A program made the position numbers and the translations under genes. Positions 24,301 to 33,300 of a DNA stretch of 64,000 bases are shown here, piece after piece. This stretch comes from Bolinopsis microptera. Taxonomy: Eukaryota > Ctenophora > Tentaculata > Lobata > Bolinopsidae. Each line of letters starts with the position of its first letter. Position 1 is the first letter of the stretch. The notes below the pieces were generated by a model. It saw only the letters and a program-made list of their open reading frames with translations, did no database searches and had not been told where the DNA came from. Location: assembly GCF_026151205.1 (NCBI RefSeq), contig NC_087074.1, positions 2,542,001-2,606,000 of the forward strand. Direction: 5' to 3'.

Positions 24301-27300
24301 TGGATTTTAGCTGGATTTCGGTCATTTTGGGATGAACGTGGCCCCTGGGAGTGGCCCGAGTGGGTTGAGAGGTCGAAACTTGATTTTTATGATGGTTTGG
24401 GACATGTAGAACCCATTTTTAAAGTAAAACATGTCCCACCTACCCCGGAACATAAAAGCACTACAGGGGTAAAGATTTTAAAGTCTGGATTTAGCTGGAT
24501 TTCGGTCATTTTGGGATGGGCGTGGCCCCTGGGAGTGGCCCCGAGTGGGTTGAGAGGTCGAAACTTGATTTTTATGATGGTTTGGGACAGGCAGAACCCA
24601 TTTTTAAACTAAAACATGTCCCACCTACCCCGGAACATAAAAGCACTACAGGGGTAAAGATTTTAAAGTCTGGATTTTAGCTGGATTTCGGTCATTTTGG
24701 GATGGGCGTGGCCCCTGGGAGTTGCCCGAGTGGTTGAGAGGTCGAAACTTGATTTTTATGATGGTTTGGGACAGGCAGAACCCATTTTTAAACTAAAACA
24801 TGTCCCACCTACCCCGGAACATAAAAGCACTACAGGGGTAAAGATTTTAAAGTCTGGATAAATAGCTGGATTTCGGTCATTTTGGGATGGGCGTGGCCCC
24901 TGGGAGTGGCCCGAGTGGGTTGAGAGGTCGAAACTTGATTTTTATGATGGTTTGGGACAGGCAGAACCCATTTTTAAACTAAAACATGTCCCACCTACCC
25001 CGGAACATAAAAGCACTACAGGGGTAAAGATTTTAAAGTCTAGATTTTAGCCGGATTTCGGTAATTTTGGGATGGGCGTGGCCCCTGGGAGTGGCCCCGA
25101 GTGGGTTGAGAGGTCGAAACTTGATTTTTATCATGGTTTGGCACAGACAGAACCAATTTTTAAACTAAAACATGTCCCACCTACCCCGGAACATAAAAGC
25201 ACTACAGGGGTAAAGATTTTAAAGTCTGGATTTTAGCTGGATTTCGGTCATTTTGGGATGGGCGTGGCCCCTGGGAGTGGCCCGAGTGGGTTGAGAGGTC
25301 GAAACATGATTTTTATGATGGTTTGGGACAGGCAAAACCCATTTTTAAACTAAAACATGTCCCACCTACCCCGGAACATAAAAGCACTACAGGGGTAAAG
25401 ATTTTAAAGTCTGGATTTTAGCTGGATTTCGGTCATTTTGGGATGGGCGTGGCCCCTGGGAGTGGCCCGAGTGGGTTGAGAGGTCGAAACTTGATTTTTA
25501 TGATGGTTTGGGACAGGCAGAACCCATTTTTAAACTAAAACATGTCCCACCTACCCCGGAACATAAAGCACTACAGGGGTAAAGATTTTAAAGTCTGGAT
25601 TTAGCTGGATTTCGGTCATTTTGGGATGGGCGTGGCCCCTGGGAGTGGCCCGAGTGGGTTGAGAGGTCGAAACTTGATTTTTATGATGGTTTGGGGACAG
25701 GCAGAACCCATTTTTAAACTAAAACATGTCCCACCTACCCCGGAACATAAAAGCACTACAGGGGTAAAGATTTTAAAGTCTGGATTTAGCTGGATTTCGG
25801 TCATTTTGGGATGGGCGTGGCCCCTGGGAGTGGCCCGAGTGGGTTGAGAGGTCGAAACTTGATTTTTATGATGGTTTGGGACAGGCAGAACCCATTTTTA
25901 AACTAAAACATGTCCCACCTACCCCGGAACATAAAAGCACTACAGGGGTAAAGATTTTAAAGTCTGGATTTAGCTGGATTTCGGTCATTTTGGGATGGGC
26001 GTGGCCCCTGGGAGTGGCCCGAGTGGGTTGAGAGGTCGAAACTTGATTTTTATGATGGTTTGGGACAGGCAGAACCCATTTTTAAACTAAAACATGTCCC
26101 ACCTACCCCGGAACATAAAAGCACTACAGGGGTAAAGATTTTAAAGTCTGGATTTAGCTGGATTTCGGTCATTTTGGGGATGGGCGTGGCCCGGCCCTGG
26201 GAGTGGCCCGAGTGGGTTGAGAGGTCGAAACTTGATTTTTATGATGGTTTGGGACAGGCAGAACCCATTTTTAAACTAAAACATGTCCCACCTACCCCGG
26301 AACATAAAAGCACTACAGGGGTAAAGATTTTAAAGTCTGGATTTAGCTGGATTTCGGTCATTTTGGGATGGGCGTGGCCCCTGGGAGTGGCCCGAGTGGG
26401 TTGAGAGGTCGAAACTTGATTTTTATGATGGTTTGGGACAGGCAGAACCCATTTTTAAACTAAAACATGTCCCACCTACCCCGGAACATAAAAGCACTAC
26501 AGGGGTAAAGATTTTAAAGTCTGGATTTAGCTGGATTTCGGTCATTTTGGGATGGGCGTGGCCCCTGGGAGTGGCCCGAGTGGGTTGAGAGGTCGAAACT
26601 TGATTTTTATGATGGTTTGGGACAGGCAGAACCCATTTTTAAACTAAAACATGTCCCACCTACCCCGGAACATAAAAGCACTACAGGGGTAAAGATTTTA
26701 AAGTCTGGATTTTAGCTGGATTTCGGTCATTTTGGGATGGGCGTGGCCCCTGGGAGTGGCCCGAGTGGTTTGAGAGGTCGAAACTTGATTTTTATGATGG
26801 TTTGGGACAGGTAGAACCCATTTTTAAACTAAAACATGTCCCACCTACCCCGGAACATAAAAGCACTACAGGGGTAAAGATTTTAAAGTCTGGATTTAGC
26901 TGGATTTCGGTCATTTTGGGATGGGCGTGGCCCCTGGGAGTGGCCCGAGTGGGTTGAGAGGTCGAAACTTGATTTTTATGATGGTTTGGGACAGGCAGAA
27001 CCCATTTTTAAACTAAAACATGTCCCACCTACTCCGGAACATAAAAGCACTACAGGGGTAAAGATTTTAAAGTCTGGATTTAGCTGGATTTCGGTCATTT
27101 TGGGATGGGCGTGGCCCCTGGGAGTGGCCCGAGTGGGTTGAGAGGTCGAAACTTGATTTTTATGATGGTTTGGGACAGGCAGAACCCATTTTTAAACTAA
27201 AACATGTCCCACCTACCCCGGAACATAAAAGCACTACAGGGGTAAAGATTTTAAAGTCTGGATTTTAGCTGGATTTCGGTCATTTTGGGATGGGCGTGGC

Positions 27301-30300
27301 CCCTGGGAGTGGCCCGAGTGGGTTGAGAGGTCGAAACTTGATTTTTATGATGGTTTGGGACAGGCAGAACCCATTTTTAAACTAAAACATGTCCCACCTA
27401 CCCCGGAACATAAAAGCACTACAGGGGTAAAGATTTTAAAGTCTGGATTTAGCTGGATTTCGGTCATTTTGGGATGGGCGTGGCCCCTGGGAGTGGCCCG
27501 AGTGGGTTGAGAGGTCGAAACTTGATTTTTATGATGGTTTGGGACAGGCAGAACCCATTTTTAAACTAAAACATGTCCCACCTACCCCGGAACATAAAAG
27601 CACTACAGGGGTAAAGATTTTAAAGTCTGGATTTAGCTGGATTTCGGTCATTTTGGGATGGGCGTGGCCCCTGGGAGTGGCCCGAGTGGGTTGAGAGGTC
27701 GAAACTTGATTTTTATGATGGTTTGGGACAGGCAGAACCCATTTTTAAACTAAAACATGTCCCACCTACCCCGGAACATAAAAGCACTACAGGGGTAAAG
27801 ATTTTAAAGTCTGGATTTAGCTGGATTTCGGTCATTTTGGGATGGGCGTGGCCCCTGGGAGTGGCCCGAGTGGGTTGAGAGGTCGAAACTTGATTTTTAT
27901 GATGGTTTGGGACAGGCAGAACCCATTTTTAAACTAAAACATGTCCCACCTACCCCGGAACATAAAAGCACTACAGGGGTAAAGATTTTAAAGTCTAGAT
28001 TTTAGCCGGATTTCGGTAATTTTGGGATGGGCGTGGCCCCTGGGAGTGGCCCGAGTGGGTTGAGAGGTCGAAACTTGATTTTTATGATGGTTTGGGACAG
28101 GCAGAACCCATTTTTAAACTAAAACATGTCCCACCTACTCCGGAACATAAAAGCACTACAGGGGTAAAGATTTTAAAGTCTGGATTTAGCTGGATTTCGG
28201 TCATTTTGGGATGGGCGTGGCCCCTGGGAGTGGCCCGAGTGGGTTGAGAGGTCGAAACTTGATTTTTATGATGGTTTGGGACAGGCAGAACCCATTTTTA
28301 AACTAAAACATGTCCCACCTACCCCGGAACATAAAAGCACTACAGGGGTAAAGATTTTAAAGTCTGGATTTTAGCTGGATTTCGGTCATTTTGGGATGGG
28401 CGTGGCCCCTGGGAGTGGCCCGAGTGGGTTGAGAGGTCGAAACTTGATTTTTATGATGGTTTGGGACAGGCAGAACCCATTTTTAAACTAAAACATTTCC
28501 CACCTACCCCGGAACATAAAAGCACTACAGGGGTAAAGATTTTAAAGTCTGGATTTAGCTGGATTTCGGTCATTTTGGGATGGGCGTGGCCCCTGGGAGT
28601 GGCCCGAGTGGGTTGAGAGGTCGAAACTTGATTTTTATGATGGTTTGGGACAGGCAGAACCCATTTTTAAACTAAAACATGTCCCACCTACCCCGGAACA
28701 TAAAAGCACTACAGGGGTAAAGATTTTAAAGTCTGGATTTAGCTGGATTTCGGTCATTTTGGGATGGGCGTGGCCCCTGGGAGTGGCCCGAGTGGGTTGA
28801 GAGGTCGAAACTTGATTTTTATGATGGTTTGGGACAGGCAGAACCCATTTTTAAACTAAAACATGTCCCACCTACCCCGGAACATAAAAGCACTACAGGG
28901 GTAAAGATTTTAAAGTCTGGATTTAGCTGGATTTCGGTCATTTTGGGATGGGCGTGGCCCCTGGGAGTGGCCCGAGTGGGTTGAGAGGTCGAAACTTGAT
29001 TTTTATGATGGTTTGGGACAGGCAGAACCCATTTTTAAACTAAAACATGTCCCACCTACCCCGGAACATAAAAGCACTACAGGGGTAAAGATTTTAAAGT
29101 CTGGATTTTAGCTGGATTTCGGTCATTTTGGGATGGGCGTGGCCCCTGGGAGTGGCCCGAGTGGGTTGAGAGGTCGAAACTTGATTTTTATGATGGTTTG
29201 GGACAGGCAGAACCCATTTTTAAACTAAAACATGTCCCACCTACCCCGGAACATAAAAGCACTACAGGGGTAAAGATTTTAAAGTCTGGATTTAGCTGGA
29301 TTTCGGTCATTTTGGGATGGGCGTGGCCCCTGGGAGTGGCCCGAGTGGGTTGAGAGGTCGAAACTTGATTTTTATGATGGTTTGGGACAGGCAGAACCCA
29401 TTTTTAAACTAAAACATGTCCCACCTACCCCGGAACATAAAAGCACTACAGGGGTAAAGATTTTAAAGTCTGGATTTAGCTGGATTTCGGTCATTTTGGG
29501 ATGGGCGTGGCCCCTGGGAGTGGCCCGAGTGGGTTGAGAGGTCGAAACTTGATTTTTATGATGGTTTGGGACAGGCAGAACCCATTTTTAAACTAAAACA
29601 TGTCCCACCTACCCCGGAACATAAAAGCACTACAGGGGTAAAGATTTTAAAGTCTGGATTTAGCTGGATTTCGGTCATTTTGGGATGGGCGTGGCCCCTG
29701 GGAGTGGCCCGAGTGGGTTGAGAGGTCGAAACTTGATTTTTATGATGGTTTGGGACAGGCAGAACCCATTTTTAAACTAAAACATGTCCCACCTACCCCG
29801 GAACATAAAAGCACTACAGGGGTAAAGATTTTAAAGTCTGGATTTAGCTGGATTTCGGTCATTTTGGGATGGGCGTGGCCCCTGGGAGTGGCCCGAGTGG
29901 GTTGAGAGGTCGAAACTTGATTTTTATGATGGTTTGGGACAGGCAGAACCCATTTTTAAACTAAAACATGTCCCACCTACCCCGGAACATAAAAGCACTA
30001 CAGGGGTAAAGATTTTAAAGTCTGGATTTAGCTGGATTTCGGTCATTTTGGGATGGGCGTGGCCCCTGGGAGTGGCCCGAGTGGGTTGAGAGGTCGAAAC
30101 TTGATTTTTATGATGGTTTGGGACAGGCAGAACCCATTTTTAAACTAAAACATGTCCCACCTACCCCGGAACATAAAAGCACTACAGGGGTAAAGATTTT
30201 AAAGTCTGGATTTAGCTGGATTTCGGTCATTTTGGGATGGGCGTGGCCCCTGGGAGTGGCCCGAGTGGGTTGAGAGGTCGAAACTTGATTTTTATGATGG

Positions 30301-33300
30301 TTTGGGACAGGCAGAACCCATTTTTAAACTAAAACATGTCCCACCTACCCCGGAACATAAAAGCACTACAGGGGTAAAGATTTTAAAGTCTGGATTTAGC
30401 TGGATTTCGGTCATTTTGGGATGGGCGTGGCCCCTGGGAGTGGCCCGAGTGGGTTGAGAGGTCGAAACTTGATTTTTATGATGGTTTGGGACAGGCAGAA
30501 CCCATTTTTAAACTAAAACATGTCCCACCTACCCCGGAACATAAAAGCACTACAGGGGTAAAGATTTTAAAGTCTGGATTTTAGCTGGATTTCGGTCATT
30601 TTGGGATGGGCGTGGCCCCTGGGAGTGGCCCGAGTGGGTTGAGAGGTCGAAACTTGATTTTTATGATGGTTTGGGACAGGCAGAACCCATTTTTAAACTA
30701 AAACATGTCCCACCTACCCCGGAACATAAAAGCACTACAGGGGTGAAAAGCACTACAAATCCACTACAAAAATCAAGGAAACGTGCTCTCATCGAAGACC
30801 TTTTTGCGGATAGCCATGATTAGTTTATTACGTATTCATGTTGTTGATAATATTATTATAATATAGTGTGTGAAATCGAACCACGAGAAATTAATCGAAA
30901 TATACCAAAGTTTACCTCAGCAAGTTGACTGATGCAGCCCAAAATATGTCTAAACAGCGAGGAAGATAGTTCAGGGCTCTTCAACTAAAAATAAAGAGTA
31001 TACGGGTTATTTTAAATAATAATAAACATGGATTTAGGATTACAACCCGGTCATTGAAAAGCTTAAATTTCTATCGTGAAATATGGAAAGAAGCAAATAT
31101 AGGTGCAAACTGCAAACCATGGAGTAAAAAAAAAGAACTAAAGAAATTTAAGATACGTGTAATTTGACACTACCTTTGGCATGAGTATTGACATAATCGG
31201 CTTGAGATAAAGTCGCACTAAAGTCGGTTGGGCGCTCTTTATTAGAATGTGAAGGAGTTTGGCTGCTTTCTCTTTGTTACGAGCTGAAAAGAAAGGTAAT
31301 AATAGGCAAGCACACCATAACGTTAGTAACTATTGTGTGCACTCAGCACTGTTCCGGTAATCACGTCCCCATCTGCAACATCTTAAAACGAGATAAGAAG
31401 TACAACTCTTACCAATGCCACTGTGTTCGAACTGATGGAGTATGTGACTGAGCTGTTCTCTCAGGAAGGGGAGGATGTAGGCAGGGTTCTCGTCGCTCAA
31501 GTGTCCCAGAAGTTCCAGTACCACTTCCCGGACGTCGTGGGAGGGGTCGTTAACAGCCAGGAATAGCATCTGGGACAAGTTCGTCAGGTGACTTGATGAC
31601 GATTTAACTTTTAAGTAGCTCAACGATTTAGACTTAATCAATCTATTTTCAAAACTAAAGGGAGTTCAAGAAGTGCTATTATATACAGCAGTCAACTGAA
31701 TGCTATTAATAATTCAGATTTCAGAGGCTATTTTGGACTATTTAAGTATATTCATCAACAACGATCCGTATTCTTTGAGTTCAAAGGTAGCCCGTAGCAC
31801 CCTAAAGATGAACGTCAATATGAATTTGGGGTCAAATTACTGAACAAGACAAAGATAGCCTATATGCTCAACATATCCCAAAATCACGCTCACCTGAATA
31901 TTTTCTGACAGAGCCAACTGTTTGTGAAAGTCGGTGTTAAATTCTCTGAGGGTAGCGAGTCTGATTTCAGCAAGAGGGTCAGCTACAACGACCGCCAGAA
32001 GTTTAGTCAGAACGTCCGTCATCATGGTATGTGGAGAGTAGACACGTGCACCCACCAGGTTCACACCAGCATTAGTCGCCCTGATAAGATACTGTTAAGA
32101 CTGGGGGACGCAAAAAAACAGAGCAGTCCAGATTAATAAATTTTCGATATAATACTTTGGAATCAGTAGTTGTTCTGACAGCAACCCTGATATTATGTCG
32201 ACACATGATTGTGGGCACTCTGACTGCTTTAGATAGTTGGTCGAAAAGCAATTTAGCCCACTTTAGCTCAAACAGAATTTGGTAGCATTTCACTCCTTAT
32301 AAAAAATCGGTTAACCAAAAACTCAACCAATAAGCTTTTATGACTTCCTAAACAATTGATTACAGTAAACAGTAAGCAAACAAATACTCACTTGACGCAA
32401 GGGACAAGTTTTCTGGCACAAGTTTTAGCAGTTTCTCGTCGGATCTCAAAGTTTGGGTCGTTGAGATACTCTTTAGCCAGATGGGTTATAAACGCTGTAA
32501 GACAGAGAATTTAACATTTTGCAAAAAGATTTTGATCGAAGAATATCAATTTATAAAATCATACTTAATATTAGGGATGTTTTATTGAAAATGCCCATAT
32601 AAGGATATAACTCCACTCACGTTTAAGGAGTTTGTCATCAAATTTGAATTCCCCGATTGTTCTAATAGCCAGTAGTTTACTCTGGACATCAGTAGGAGCA
32701 AACCAGTCCATGGGCTCTGGGTACGGTTTATCTTCTTTGATGTACGGCAGGTTCATGATTATACGAGAGAATATGTTCAGGAGACCATCTGAAAACATGT
32801 TACTTTAGTGATTTAGTTAACCAGAAATGGAAATTAAAATTGAAATTTAGGCATTAATATCAAGCTCAAGGACATTCAAAACTAATTTAATTGGGATGAC
32901 TTATGTAACAAAGAACTTATTATTTTAATGTTAGATTCACCCACCCTGGATCTTGTTTTTAACAGCAGGAACATTAGCATGAAGTACAGCCAGACAATCA
33001 GTGAGCGCTTTAGTCAGAGTCATCCACAGCATTCCATCAATACAGTCACATATTGATATGTGGAACTTGTCCCTGGTTGCTTTAGCTAGGAGTGATATGA
33101 GTTGCAACACGTTTCCTTCTACCTGGGTGTTGATGCTACGTCTGTATCTGATGGTGAAGAGGTGGAGGTTACACCTTTTAAATAGTAACTTTAAAAGAGG
33201 TAAATATACTTGTTCGCAAATATAATAAGTGGGAATCTTTGGACGAAGTTAGGAAAACAGTGAAACTAGCACATACTTGGCAAGCTCGAGAGGGTTAGGA

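Noticed and set aside
26060-26404. 114-residue frame in the right satellite arm and similar frames in both arms
   Set aside because: They follow the 185-bp unit and break whenever the unit changes by one base; no coding constraint.
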